DNA of 64,000 nt. Origin: Nordella sp. HKS 07. GTDB lineage: Bacteria; Pseudomonadota; Alphaproteobacteria; Rhizobiales; Aestuariivirgaceae. The stretch lies in NCBI RefSeq assembly GCF_011046735.1, contig NZ_CP049258.1, forward strand, positions 1,156,001-1,220,000. The letters are read 5' to 3'. Numbering within the stretch: position 1 is the stretch's first letter; every line of letters begins with the position of its first letter. The translations under genes and the position numbers were made by a program. Below are positions 1 through 8,841 of the stretch, piece after piece. Below the pieces are notes generated by a model. That model made no database searches, was not told the DNA's origin, and saw nothing but the letters and a program-made list of their open reading frames with translations.

Positions 1-1197
1 TTCCCCTGCCGCGGCGATCCGGGCCCGCGCATCGGCTATCTCCAGGAAGGGCTGCGCTGGTGGAAGCACTGGCTCGCGGACGACGAGACAGGCATCATGG
101 ACGAGCCGCTCTACCGCGTCTTCGTCATCGGTGAAGAACGGCCGCGACCCTTTTACGAGAACCACGAGGGTCATTGGGTCGCCGAGGAAGCCTGGCCCAG
201 CCCCCGCATCGAGTGGCAGACGCGCTATCTCAATCCGACCGGGCTCGGCTCCGAGCCCGAAACCGGCGCCCTGCGCTCGGTGCGCTCGCCCGCCACCGCC
301 GGCACCGATTGTGGACGCTGGGGCGGCTATGGCGGCACCACGCCCGATCTCGCCATCGACCAGCGCCGCGAGGACGGTCAGGCGCTTTGCTTCGACACCG
401 AACCGCTCGCCGAGACGATCACACTGCTGGGCGCGCCCGAGATCGAGCTCGAGCTCATGGTCGATGTGCCGAAGGTCAATCTCGCTTTGCGCCTCTGCGA
501 CATCTATCCGGATGGCACTTCGGCGCTCATGACTTATGGCGTGCTCAATCTGAGCCATCGCGACAGCCATGAATTCCCGAAACCCTGTCCGGTCGGCGAG
601 CCCTTCACGGTCAGGCTGAAGCTCAACGACTTCGCCCGCGAGATTCCCAAGGGCCACTGCATCAGGCTCGCCATCGCCACGCAGCATTGGTTCATTCTGT
701 GGCCACAGCCGACGCTGGCGACCGCGACGATCAGAACCGGCCTCTCGACGATCCGCCTGCCGGTGCGCCCGGCGAGTCCCCTCGACAAGCGCATCGCCTT
801 CGAGCCGGCGGAGATCGCGAGCCCCGTGCCCGCGACCGAGATCGCCGCCGGCGCCACCACCAAGACCGTCGAGGACGATCTGGGTTCCGGGCTGCGCACC
901 ATCACGCTGCGCAGCAACGGCGGCACGCAATCGATCGATGACCGCGCCATCACCACTTCGTCTTGGAACAACGACACCTTCATCATCCATCCCGACGATC
1001 CCTTGTCGGCGAAGCTCGTCACCGAATATGCCTGGGCGATCAAGAGCGGGCCTTCCGACATGGAGGCGCGTTCACGCACCGAGCTCACCGCCGATCACGA
1101 GAACTTCTATCTTACCTGGTCGATCGAGGCGCGCGAGCAAGGCCGCGTCATCCACAGCAAGGGCGCGACGCGCGCCATAAAACGCGACTTCTGTTGA
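1..1197 (+). CDS. CocE/NonD family hydrolase, C-terminal part (5' end outside window)
   Basis: The frame is open from the first base, so the start and the N-terminal alpha/beta-hydrolase domain lie upstream; about 398 codons remain. The first residues (FPCRGDPGPRIGYLQE, then RWWKHWL) match the end of the catalytic domain of X-Pro dipeptidyl-peptidase/cocaine-esterase-like enzymes. The rest is the beta-rich C-terminal domain of that family, with GGYGGTTPDLA and a later PLAETITLLGAPEIEL stretch. These enzymes hydrolyse amide or ester bonds in short peptides or small esters. The stop is 16 bp before the dppB-like gene, so it probably belongs to the same operon as the peptide transporter, which would fit a peptide-degrading role. 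The exact substrate cannot be told from the fragment. Confidence 0.8.
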   Translation, partial: FPCRGDPGPRIGYLQEGLRWWKHWLADDETGIMDEPLYRVFVIGEERPRPFYENHEGHWVAEEAWPSPRIEWQTRYLNPTGLGSEPETGALRSVRSPATAGTDCGRWGGYGGTTPDLAIDQRREDGQALCFDTEPLAETITLLGAPEIELELMVDVPKVNLALRLCDIYPDGTSALMTYGVLNLSHRDSHEFPKPCPVGEPFTVRLKLNDFAREIPKGHCIRLAIATQHWFILWPQPTLATATIRTGLSTIRLPVRPASPLDKRIAFEPAEIASPVPATEIAAGATTKTVEDDLGSGLRTITLRSNGGTQSIDDRAITTSSWNNDTFIIHPDDPLSAKLVTEYAWAIKSGPSDMEARSRTELTADHENFYLTWSIEAREQGRVIHSKGATRAIKRDFC

Positions 1198-1213
1198 GGC
1201 GGCGGGAAGGGCC

Positions 1214-2167
1214 ATGCTCGCTTACACGATCAAACGCATCGGCCTCGGAATCCTGATCCTCATCGGCGTCATGTTCGCCATGTATGCCGCGGTCTTCATC
1301 GTGCCGGGCAATCCGGCGAGAGCGGCACTGGGTCCCCGCGCGACCCAGGAAATGGTCGACCGGCTCACCCGCGAAATGGGCCTCGACCAGCCCTATCTCG
1401 TCCAGATCTACAACTTCTTCACCAATGTCCTCACCGGTAATCTCGGCATCGATGTCATTTCCAACCGCCCTGTCGCCGCCGAGATCTGGGAAGTTCTGCC
1501 GAACACGCTGATTCTCTGTGTCGTCGGCCTCGGCTGGGCGACTCTCCTCGCCATTCCGCTCGGCTGTCTCGCCGTGCTCAAGCGCGGCACCTGGATCGAC
1601 CGCGCCGCGAGCATCGTCTCGGTGAGTGTCATCTCGCTCCCCTATTATGTCATCGCCATCTATGCGCTCCTGATCTTCGCCGTGGAGCTCAACTGGCTCC
1701 CCGCCATCGGCGATGGAGATGCGGGCGACATCGGCAGCCAGATCCACGCCCTCATCCTGCCCGCCTTCGCCATCGGTTTCACCTGGGTCGGTTACCTTGC
1801 CCGCCTCGTGCGCGCCTCGATGCTCGACGTCATGGGCGAGCCCCATATCCGCACCGCGCGCGCCTTCGGCGTGCCGGAATGGAAGATTGTCACCAAATAC
1901 GGCCTGCGCATCGCGCTCATCCCGACGCTCTCGCTACTCGCCGTCAGCCTGGGCGGGCTGATCTCCAGCGCCGTTTTCGTCGAAGTCATCTTCTCGCGTC
2001 CCGGCATCGGCAAGCTCGTTACCGCCGCCGTCAATCTGCGCAATTATCCGGTCGTCATGGGCTCAGTCCTGGTCATGACCGCCATCTATGTCACAATCAC
2101 CATCGCCGCCGATCTGCTGATCGCGCGGCTCGATCCGAGGATCAGGGATGCCTTCCGGGGTGCTTGA
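1214..2167 (+). CDS. peptide/nickel-type ABC transporter permease (DppB-like)
   Basis: A 317-residue inner-membrane permease of the DppB/OppB group. The N-terminus (residues 1-35) is the typical first membrane helix followed by a periplasmic PGNPAR segment, and a large periplasmic loop and further helices follow. The cytoplasmic EAA coupling loop lies near residues 208-235 (RTARAFGVPEWKI). A GGGAAGGG-like ribosome site precedes the ATG. It is the first of five consecutive transporter genes and its 3' end overlaps the next permease by 20 bp. Together they import a di/oligopeptide or a similar small solute; the specificity is set by the binding protein at 4824 and is unknown. Confidence 0.9.
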   Translation: MLAYTIKRIGLGILILIGVMFAMYAAVFIVPGNPARAALGPRATQEMVDRLTREMGLDQPYLVQIYNFFTNVLTGNLGIDVISNRPVAAEIWEVLPNTLILCVVGLGWATLLAIPLGCLAVLKRGTWIDRAASIVSVSVISLPYYVIAIYALLIFAVELNWLPAIGDGDAGDIGSQIHALILPAFAIGFTWVGYLARLVRASMLDVMGEPHIRTARAFGVPEWKIVTKYGLRIALIPTLSLLAVSLGGLISSAVFVEVIFSRPGIGKLVTAAVNLRNYPVVMGSVLVMTAIYVTITIAADLLIARLDPRIRDAFRGA

Positions 2168-2999
2168 AATCCTGAGGCGCGTGATGCGCGACCCGCTGGG
2201 CCTTCTGGGTCTTGTTCTGGTCGTCATCGTGATCGGCGCCGCGCTCTTTGCCGACGTGATCGCCCCTTACGATCCAGCCAAGATCGACGTCCTGAACAAG
2301 CTTCAGGGCCCTTCCGCCGCGCATTGGCTTGGCACTGATCAGCTCGGCCGCGACACGTTCTCGCGCATCATCTACGGCGCCCGCGTCGCCATGGGCATCG
2401 CCGTCTTCTCCATCGGCATCGGCGCCTTTGTCGGACTTATCCTCGGCATCCTAGCGGGCTATGGGCCGCGCTGGCTCGACGCCGTCCTCATCTTCTTCTT
2501 CGATTCGCTCAGCGCCATTCCGCTCATCCTCTTCGCCCTCACCGTCATCGTCATATTGGGCCCCGGCACCTCGACGCTCATCTTCGTCATCGCCGTCATC
2601 TCCGTTCCCGTCTATGGCCGACTGGTGCGCGCTCAGACCTTGTCGCTCAGGCGCAGCGAGTTCATTCTGGCCGAACAAGCCATGGGCGCCAGCCTGCCGC
2701 GCATCGTCGGCATACACTTGCTTCCCAATGTACTTGGTCCGCTCGTTATCCTGGTCAGCATGGATATCCCAACCGTCGTCGCCCTCGAAGCCGCGCTCTC
2801 CTATCTGGGTCTCGGCGTCAAGCCGCCGACACCGAGTTGGGGCACCATTCTCAATGACGGCTATGTCTCGCTGCGCACCAACCCGGCTTTGGTCATCGCC
2901 GCCGGCATTCCGCTCGTCATCGCGACGCTCGGCTTCACCTTCCTGGGCGAGGCCCTGCGCGACGCGCTTGATCCGAAGCTCAAGGTCAGGCGGTCCTGA
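2148..2999 (+). CDS. peptide/nickel-type ABC transporter permease (DppC-like)
   Basis: A 283-residue second permease of the DppC/OppC group, partner of the preceding DppB-like protein. It shows the DppC hallmarks: HWLGTDQLGRD after the first helix (about residues 60-70), an EAA loop with FILAEQAMGASLPRI (about 175-190), and a conserved end (LGEALRDALDPKL). The 20-bp overlap with dppB and the TGATG junction with the next ATPase gene indicate translational coupling. Length is normal for the family. Confidence 0.9.
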   Translation: MPSGVLEILRRVMRDPLGLLGLVLVVIVIGAALFADVIAPYDPAKIDVLNKLQGPSAAHWLGTDQLGRDTFSRIIYGARVAMGIAVFSIGIGAFVGLILGILAGYGPRWLDAVLIFFFDSLSAIPLILFALTVIVILGPGTSTLIFVIAVISVPVYGRLVRAQTLSLRRSEFILAEQAMGASLPRIVGIHLLPNVLGPLVILVSMDIPTVVALEAALSYLGLGVKPPTPSWGTILNDGYVSLRTNPALVIAAGIPLVIATLGFTFLGEALRDALDPKLKVRRS

Positions 3000-3847
3000 T
3001 GACAGCACCCCTCCTCAGGATCCGCGACCTCTCCATCGGCTACGCCGGCCACGTCCAGGCGGTCCGCAATGCCAATCTCGAAATCCGCCTGGGTGAAGCC
3101 GTGGGGCTCGTCGGCGAGTCAGGCAGCGGCAAGTCCACGCTCGCCGCGGCCATTCCGGGCCTCCTGCCGGAGAGCTCGCATATCGACGCAGGTGACATCG
3201 CCTTCAAGGGCGCCATCATCACCGGCAGCGAAGCCCGGCAGCGGGCGCTGCGCGGTGATGAGATCGCCATGGTCTTCCAGGATCCGATGACCGCCTTCAA
3301 CCCCGTGCTCACCATTGGCGATCAGCTGGTCGACTTCCAGAGCCGGGTTCCGGGCGGCGTCCATGAGAAGCGCCGGCGCGCCGTCGCCATGCTCGCCCGC
3401 GTCGGCATTCCCGACCCGGACATGCGCGCCCGTAGCTATCCGCATGAACTGTCAGGCGGCATGCGCCAGCGCGCCGCCATCGCCGCCGCCCTCCTGGTCA
3501 ATCCGAGCCTTCTCATCGCCGATGAACCGACGACGGCGCTCGATGTGACCATGGAAGCGCAGATCATCCATCTCTTCCGCGAACTGCGGAGTGACTTCGG
3601 CGGCGGCATTCTGATCGTGACGCATCATCTGGGCGTCGTCGCCGAGCTGTGCGACCGCGTCTATGTGATGTATCGGGGCGAGGTCGTCGAGGAGGGAGCG
3701 GTCGACGACATATTCCACACCCCCCGCCATCCCTACACGCGGGCGCTCCTCGCCTGCGATCCTGCCCGCCTCCGCGAACCGACCCCCTATCTGCCGGTGA
3801 TCAGCGATTCCGAGCGCGCGTTCTTCACTGAGGAGCGACGGCGATGA
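2999..3847 (+). CDS. peptide ABC transporter ATP-binding protein (DppD-like)
   Basis: A 282-residue ABC ATPase. Walker A is GESGSGKST (about residues 38-46), the Q-loop region is VFQDPMTAFNP, the signature is LSGGMRQR and Walker B is LLIADEPTTALD. It ends at about residue 282, without the roughly 40-residue cysteine-containing oligopeptide C-terminal extension that DppD proteins usually carry; the partner at 3844 has that extension. The start overlaps the dppC stop (TGATG) and the stop overlaps the next start (ATGA), so the two ATPases are probably made in equal amounts for a heterodimer. Confidence 0.88.
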   Translation: MTAPLLRIRDLSIGYAGHVQAVRNANLEIRLGEAVGLVGESGSGKSTLAAAIPGLLPESSHIDAGDIAFKGAIITGSEARQRALRGDEIAMVFQDPMTAFNPVLTIGDQLVDFQSRVPGGVHEKRRRAVAMLARVGIPDPDMRARSYPHELSGGMRQRAAIAAALLVNPSLLIADEPTTALDVTMEAQIIHLFRELRSDFGGGILIVTHHLGVVAELCDRVYVMYRGEVVEEGAVDDIFHTPRHPYTRALLACDPARLREPTPYLPVISDSERAFFTEERRR

Positions 3848-4809
3848 CCCCGATCATCGAAGCCCAAGGATTGGCTGTAAGTTTCCGGGCGCCCGGCGGC
3901 TTTCTGGGCCTCGGCCATCGCCGTCTCGCCATTCTCGAGGACATATCCGTCGCGATTCACCCGAGCGAGACGCTCGGCCTCGTCGGTGAATCAGGATCGG
4001 GCAAGACAACCTTGGCCCGGGCCCTTCTGGGCCTCGTGCCGCGCAGCCGGGGCAGCATCCGTTTCGAAGGCAAGCCCATCGAGCCGGTCGGCACGCACGG
4101 TTTCCGGCATCTGCGCCGCAAGACGGCGATGATGTTCCAGGATCCCGTCGCCTCGCTGAGCCCGAGGCTCGCCATAGGTTCGGCCATCACCGAGCCTTTC
4201 GTCATTCATGGCGCCGAGATGAGTTCGCGCCGCGCCGCGGCGGAGGAGCTGCTCACGCTGGTCGGCTTGCCCAAGGAATTCATCAGCCGATATCCGCACG
4301 AACTATCGGGCGGCCAGGCGCGCCGCGCCGGCGTCGCCCGTGCGTTGGCGCTGCGGCCCTCTCTGGTCATCGCCGATGAGCCGACCGCGGGTCTCGACGT
4401 CTCCATCCAGGGCGAGATCCTCAATCTGATGACCAGGCTCAAGGCGGAGCTCGACCTCTCCTACATCATCGTCACCCACAATCTGGCGATGATCCGCCAC
4501 GTCTCCGAGCGCATCGCCATCATGTATCTGGGCCGCATCGTCGAGGAAGGGCCGACGACGGAGATTTTCGCCAAGGCCCGGCATCCCTATACGGCATCCC
4601 TCATCGCTTCCGAACCCATCCCCGACCCGCGCCGGAAGCGTCGTCATCTCGCCATCACCGGCGAAGTGCCGAGCATCCTGATGCGGCCCAGCGGCTGCGA
4701 ATTCCACACCCGCTGCCCCTTCGCAAAAGAGCGCTGTCGCGCTGAAGCGCCACCCCTCACGCCTCTGACTGCCGACCATAAAGTGCGTTGTCACTACCCA
4801 ATCAATTAG
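3844..4809 (+). CDS. peptide ABC transporter ATP-binding protein (DppF-like)
   Basis: A 321-residue ABC ATPase with Walker A GESGSGKTT (about residues 47-55), signature LSGGQARR, and Walker B LVIADEPTAGLD. Its C-terminal region contains the oligopeptide-transporter cysteine motif (CEFHTRCPFAKERC, about residues 280-295), which may hold a metal cluster in this family. Preferring FQDPVASLSP after the Q-loop is typical for DppF. It is translationally coupled to the DppD-like gene by a 4-bp overlap and is followed 14 bp later by the binding-protein gene. Confidence 0.88.
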   Translation: MTPIIEAQGLAVSFRAPGGFLGLGHRRLAILEDISVAIHPSETLGLVGESGSGKTTLARALLGLVPRSRGSIRFEGKPIEPVGTHGFRHLRRKTAMMFQDPVASLSPRLAIGSAITEPFVIHGAEMSSRRAAAEELLTLVGLPKEFISRYPHELSGGQARRAGVARALALRPSLVIADEPTAGLDVSIQGEILNLMTRLKAELDLSYIIVTHNLAMIRHVSERIAIMYLGRIVEEGPTTEIFAKARHPYTASLIASEPIPDPRRKRRHLAITGEVPSILMRPSGCEFHTRCPFAKERCRAEAPPLTPLTADHKVRCHYPIN

Positions 4810-4823
4810 GGAGGAATAGAAAA

Positions 4824-6389
4824 ATGAAGATCAATGGACATTTCGATCGACGCGGCTTCCTGCAGCTCTCGAGCCTGCTCGGCGCCGGCCTCGTCATGCC
4901 GCGTCTCGCCTTCGCGGCCGAGGGCGATCTCCTGCGTATCCGGAGCGACAGCGACATCACACGGCTCGACCCGGCCTATGAGATTGGCAATCTCGAGGAC
5001 ATCACCAATCGCTGCGTGCTCATCTCGCTGGTGCGCCTGTCCGACATGCGCAAGGGCAATACGATCACGCCCTGGGGCGCCGAGAAGATCGAGCAGACCG
5101 ACCCCACCACCATCACCTTCACGCTGATGCCCGGCCTCAAATGGACGGGCGATTTCGGCCCGGTGACGCCCGAGGACGTGAAATACTCCTTCGAGCGCAT
5201 CGCCAACCCGGCCAATGAATCGCCGTGGAAATACCAGTTCGAGAAGCTCGATCATGTCGAGGTCAAGGACGAGCGCACCGGCATCATTCGTCTGAAAGAA
5301 CCGTTCCAGCCGATCTGGCTCGCCTCGCTGCCCTATTATGGCGGCCACATCGTCTGCAAGGCGGCGGTCGAGAAGGCCGGCGGCAAATACACGACAGAGA
5401 TTCCGGCGCAATGCGGCCCCTATCTCCTCGACAAATGGGAGCCCAAGCAGAAGATGACCTTCAAGGCCAATCCCGACTGGCCAGGCCCCAAGCCCGATTT
5501 CGGCATGGTCGAGGTGAACATCGTCGAGGACGACCAGGCAGCCCAGCTCGCCTATGAGGCGAAGGCCTTCGACTATTGCCGCGTCTCGGCCGCCTCCGCC
5601 AAGAGTCTGAAGGAGAAGCCGCTGCCCGACACCACCCTCATCGAGGCGCAGTCGACGCGTTATGTGTGGCTCACGATCAATATCGACAACCCCAAGCTCA
5701 AGGATCCGAAGGTCCGCCAGGCGCTGCAATACGCCTTCGACGGCGAGCAGGTGATCGCCGGCACGTATGAGGGGCTGGTGCCGCGTTCGACCGGCGTGGT
5801 GCAGCCGGGTACCGCCTTCACCAGGGCGAAGAACCTCATCGACAAGCCCGACTACGAGAAGGCGAAGGCGCTCCTGGCCGAAGCCGGGGTGAGCGACCTC
5901 AAGCTCAACCTCGCCACACTCAACGACTCACGCTACATGACGGCCTGCCAGGTCATCCAGGCGACCATGGCCCAGGCCGGCATCACTATCGAGATCCAGC
6001 CTTATGATGAAGGCGCCTATTGGGTACTGGGCGACAAGACCCAGGGCGACGGCTACAAGAACCTGGAACTCGTGCTGATGGCCTTTGCCGGTGGCATCGA
6101 TCCGTCGGAGAATCTCGTATGGTTCCGTCCCGATCAGATCGGCGTCTATAACTGGTCAGCATTCAACAGTCCCGAATACGAAGAGCTCTACAACAAGGCC
6201 CTGTCGGAAGCCGATCAGGCCAAGCGCAAGGCGATGTATAACCGCATGGAGGATCTGATGGAGGAATCGGGCGGCTTCATCTTCATCTGCCATGAGCCCT
6301 TCGTGGCGATCCACAAGAACACCTTCGAGCCCGAGATCCTCGCCGACGGCTATCCCAACCCGGTCGGCTTCAAGAAGCTGAAGTCATGA
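4824..6389 (+). CDS. peptide ABC transporter substrate-binding protein (family 5), Tat-type signal
   Basis: A 521-residue extracytoplasmic solute-binding protein of family 5 (DppA/OppA). I chose the ATG at 4824 because it follows GGGAGGAA and gives a clean leader; an in-frame ATG at 4788 would put twelve poor residues ahead and overlap dppF. The leader holds a twin-arginine motif (DRRGFLQL) followed by a hydrophobic stretch ending AFAAEG, suggesting Tat export. Family landmarks are the early SDITRLDPAYE, TPEDVKYSFERI near residue 115 and a lobe I/II arrangement of normal length. It determines the specificity of the importer; a dipeptide, oligopeptide or betaine-like ligand are all possible. 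Its stop overlaps the TetR start by 4 bp. Confidence 0.9.
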   Translation: MKINGHFDRRGFLQLSSLLGAGLVMPRLAFAAEGDLLRIRSDSDITRLDPAYEIGNLEDITNRCVLISLVRLSDMRKGNTITPWGAEKIEQTDPTTITFTLMPGLKWTGDFGPVTPEDVKYSFERIANPANESPWKYQFEKLDHVEVKDERTGIIRLKEPFQPIWLASLPYYGGHIVCKAAVEKAGGKYTTEIPAQCGPYLLDKWEPKQKMTFKANPDWPGPKPDFGMVEVNIVEDDQAAQLAYEAKAFDYCRVSAASAKSLKEKPLPDTTLIEAQSTRYVWLTINIDNPKLKDPKVRQALQYAFDGEQVIAGTYEGLVPRSTGVVQPGTAFTRAKNLIDKPDYEKAKALLAEAGVSDLKLNLATLNDSRYMTACQVIQATMAQAGITIEIQPYDEGAYWVLGDKTQGDGYKNLELVLMAFAGGIDPSENLVWFRPDQIGVYNWSAFNSPEYEELYNKALSEADQAKRKAMYNRMEDLMEESGGFIFICHEPFVAIHKNTFEPEILADGYPNPVGFKKLKS

Positions 6390-7018
6390 GCAAAACCGCC
6401 GCCGCCGGGAACAAGCCGCGCTTCGCGCGCGTCGAAGCAGATCTGCGCCGCCAGATGCTCATCGACGCCGCGATCCGCTGCCTGGCGGAAGGCGGGATCG
6501 CGGCCTTCACGGTGGATCGCATCTCGCGCGAGGCGAATGTCTCGCGCGGGCTGATCAATCATCACTTCGACGGCATTGGGGGCCTCCTGATCGAGGTCTA
6601 CGAGGCCATGACGCAGTCGATGCTGGCGGCGGGGCGCGAGAACCTGTTCTTCGAGGGCGGGCCTGAGGAACGGCTCGCCGCCGTCATCGACACCATGTTC
6701 CGCCCACCGATGTTCTCGAAATCATCGCTCAGGGCATGGCTGGCGCTGTGGGGGGAGGTTGCCACCAATCCAAGGCTCAAGGCCTCGCACCGCAAATCCT
6801 ATGATGCTTATCGCCGGGCGATCGGCGAGGCGCTGAACGAGATCGCCACCACCCGCAAGGTCAAGGCCGACGGCGAGGCGCTCGCCATGACCGTCATCGC
6901 CCTGATCGACGGGCTGTGGATCGAATGGTGTCTCGATTCCTCCGTCGTCAACCGCGACTCGGCGCGCGCCGCCGTCTATGACGTGCTTGAAGCGCGACTG
7001 GGGAAACTGGAACGTTGA
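6386..7018 (+). CDS. TetR family regulator, BetI-like
   Basis: A 210-residue TetR-family repressor. The helix-turn-helix lies at about residues 25-70 (LIDAAIRCLAEGG, then VDRISREANVSRGLINHHF). The C-terminal part (SLRAWLALWGEV, DGLWIEWCLD) resembles the BetI-type ligand domain that in known members senses choline or similar quaternary amines. ATGA overlap with the binding-protein gene makes it the last gene of the transporter operon, so it probably autoregulates that operon. The BetI-like sensor domain, plus the MttB/flavoprotein pair just downstream on the other strand, makes a methylated-amine ligand worth considering, but that is inference. Confidence 0.85.
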   Translation: MSKTAAAGNKPRFARVEADLRRQMLIDAAIRCLAEGGIAAFTVDRISREANVSRGLINHHFDGIGGLLIEVYEAMTQSMLAAGRENLFFEGGPEERLAAVIDTMFRPPMFSKSSLRAWLALWGEVATNPRLKASHRKSYDAYRRAIGEALNEIATTRKVKADGEALAMTVIALIDGLWIEWCLDSSVVNRDSARAAVYDVLEARLGKLER

Positions 7019-7022
7019 TATA

Positions 7023-7222
7023 CCCTCGCCCCTCGAAGAGGGGAGAGGGAGGGGCCCATTGCGCAGCAATGGGAGGGTGAGGGGCACCCGGTCGCTTGGT
7101 GCAAAGATGACGTATCGCCCCAAGTCATGCGCGGGGATAAAAAGGTAACAGGGACGCCCCTCACCCTCCCAACGCTGGCGCGTTGGGCCCCTCCCTCTCC
7201 CCGCTGCGCGGGAGAGAGGGGA
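7023..7222. repeat. ~200-bp palindromic MITE-like repeat, copy 1
   Basis: Fills most of the 293-bp gap between two convergent genes. It consists of two inverted modules (7023-7087 and 7154-7222), each with a purine-rich arm (GGGGAGAGGGAGGGGCCCA) and a small hairpin whose tip differs (ATTGC/GCAAT in one, AACGC/GCGTT in the other). The spacer and arms match, in reverse orientation, the element at 47915-48112, including GCACCCGGTC and GGTAACA in the middle. No coding capacity. Confidence 0.8.
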
Positions 7223-7311
7223 ATTTGTGCGACCTTCGCACGGTGAGTTCGTCTCGTTCTAATCGGGCTTTGAGATGTGTGAAGCGGCTTGCGCCGGGAT
7301 GACGGTTAAGA

Positions 7312-8841
7312 CTACCGAATAGAGCTGTCCCCGCGCTTGCGTCTTTCCATATAGTCGCGCAACGCCTCATCAACCGCCGGATCGATCGGCGGCTGTTCAT
7401 ATTCCTTCAGCATCTGCTTCCAGATGCGGTTGGCCTTGAGGGGCGCCGTCTCGCGACCGCGCTCGATCCAGGTGTCGTGATTGTCCCAGTTGGAGATGAG
7501 CGGCTGGTAGAAGGCCGTCTCATAGCGCTGCAATGTGTGCGCCGTGCCGAAATAGTGCCCGGCCGGGCCCACTTCACGCACCGCATCGAGCGCCAGCGTC
7601 TCAGGCGTGACCTGGAACGGCTCGCAATAGGCGGCCATCATCTGCAGGAGATCGGCATCGAGAATGAGCTTCTCGAAGGAAGCGGTGAGGCCGCCGCCGA
7701 GCCAACCCGCCGCATGCAGCACGAGATGCGCGCCGCCCATGATCGACCCCCACAGCGCCATCATGCTCTCATATGCCGCCTGTGCATCCACGTCATTGGC
7801 GGCGGTGACATTGCTCGAGCGGAACGGCATGCCGATCAGACGCGCGAGCTGGCCTGAGGCTTGCGCCGCCTGCGCATATTCCGGCGTGCCGAAGGCGGGC
7901 GCCCCCGACTTCATGTCGACATTGGAGGTGAAGCCGCCATACATAGCCGGCGCCCCGGGGCGTACGATCTGGGTGAGCGCGATGCCGGCCAAAGCTTCCC
8001 CATGCTGCTGGGCGAGAGCGCCGGCGAGCGTCACCGGCGACATGGCGCCCGCCAGAGTGAAGGGGGTCACGATCACGCATTGGCCATGCTCCGCAAAGGT
8101 CATCAGGCCTTCCGCCATCGGGATATCGAGCTGCAAAGGCGAATTGGTATTGATGACGCAGGTGAAGACGGGATCGTCGATCAACCCTTCGCGCGTCGTG
8201 CCGAGCGAGATCGCCGCCATTTCGAGCGCGTCGAGGGCACGCTCCGCACCGAGGCCCTGCGGCTGCCAGTTCTTGTCGAGCAGCGTGATCTCGGCATAGT
8301 AGAGATCGAGATGACGCGTCTCGGCCGGGAGATCAAGCGGCTCGAAGGGCCCACCGCCTTCCTGATGCAATATGTCGAGCGACTGGATGAGCTTGAGATA
8401 ATCGCACATCTCGGCATAGGTACCGGCGCGCCTGCCGCGCTCGAGATCGCTCACATAAGCGGGGCCGCCCACCGATGAGAAGATCGCATGGCGGCCGCCG
8501 ACCCGGACATTCCGGGCGGGATTGCGCGCGCGCAGAGAGAATTCCGCCGGCGCCTTGGCCACGAGCCCGGTAATCATGGCGCGGTCGAAGCGCACCTGCA
8601 GCTCGCCTTCATCGACGGAGGCGCCTGCCGCGCCATAGAGGGTTCGGGCGCGCGGCTCCAGCACCTTCATGCCGATCTCTTCGAGGATGGTGAGCGCCGT
8701 CTGATGGATCGCCTCCACCTGGTCGGCGCTCAGGACCTCGATCGGCCGGTAAGGCAAGGTGAACTGCTTCCACGGCCGCTGCTGCAGAGCGCCGGGCGTT
8801 CTTTGCGCCCGTTCGCGCCGTCTCGGATTAGCTCTGGTCAT
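7312..8841 (-). CDS. trimethylamine methyltransferase (MttB) family protein, non-pyrrolysine
   Basis: A 509-residue protein of the MttB superfamily, corrinoid-dependent methyltransferases acting on trimethylamine or, in the non-pyrrolysine majority, on other quaternary amines such as betaines. The start at 8841 overlaps the stop of the upstream flavoprotein by 4 bp (ATGA); a longer frame to 8949 would intrude into that gene. Recognisable stretches are GGPAYVSDLERGRR (about residues 120-133), VTPFTLAGAMSPVTL (about 235-250) and MGGAHLVLHAAGWLGGGL (about 360-378). The frame has no internal TAG, so it does not use pyrrolysine. No corrinoid protein or reactivase is encoded nearby. Substrate is not determinable here. 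Confidence 0.85.
   Translation of the reverse strand: MTRANPRRRERAQRTPGALQQRPWKQFTLPYRPIEVLSADQVEAIHQTALTILEEIGMKVLEPRARTLYGAAGASVDEGELQVRFDRAMITGLVAKAPAEFSLRARNPARNVRVGGRHAIFSSVGGPAYVSDLERGRRAGTYAEMCDYLKLIQSLDILHQEGGGPFEPLDLPAETRHLDLYYAEITLLDKNWQPQGLGAERALDALEMAAISLGTTREGLIDDPVFTCVINTNSPLQLDIPMAEGLMTFAEHGQCVIVTPFTLAGAMSPVTLAGALAQQHGEALAGIALTQIVRPGAPAMYGGFTSNVDMKSGAPAFGTPEYAQAAQASGQLARLIGMPFRSSNVTAANDVDAQAAYESMMALWGSIMGGAHLVLHAAGWLGGGLTASFEKLILDADLLQMMAAYCEPFQVTPETLALDAVREVGPAGHYFGTAHTLQRYETAFYQPLISNWDNHDTWIERGRETAPLKANRIWKQMLKEYEQPPIDPAVDEALRDYMERRKRGDSSIR

Noticed and set aside
7312-8841. Pyrrolysine in the MttB-family protein
   Set aside because: No in-frame TAG interrupts the gene, and no pyl genes are in the window. 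It belongs to the non-pyrrolysine members.
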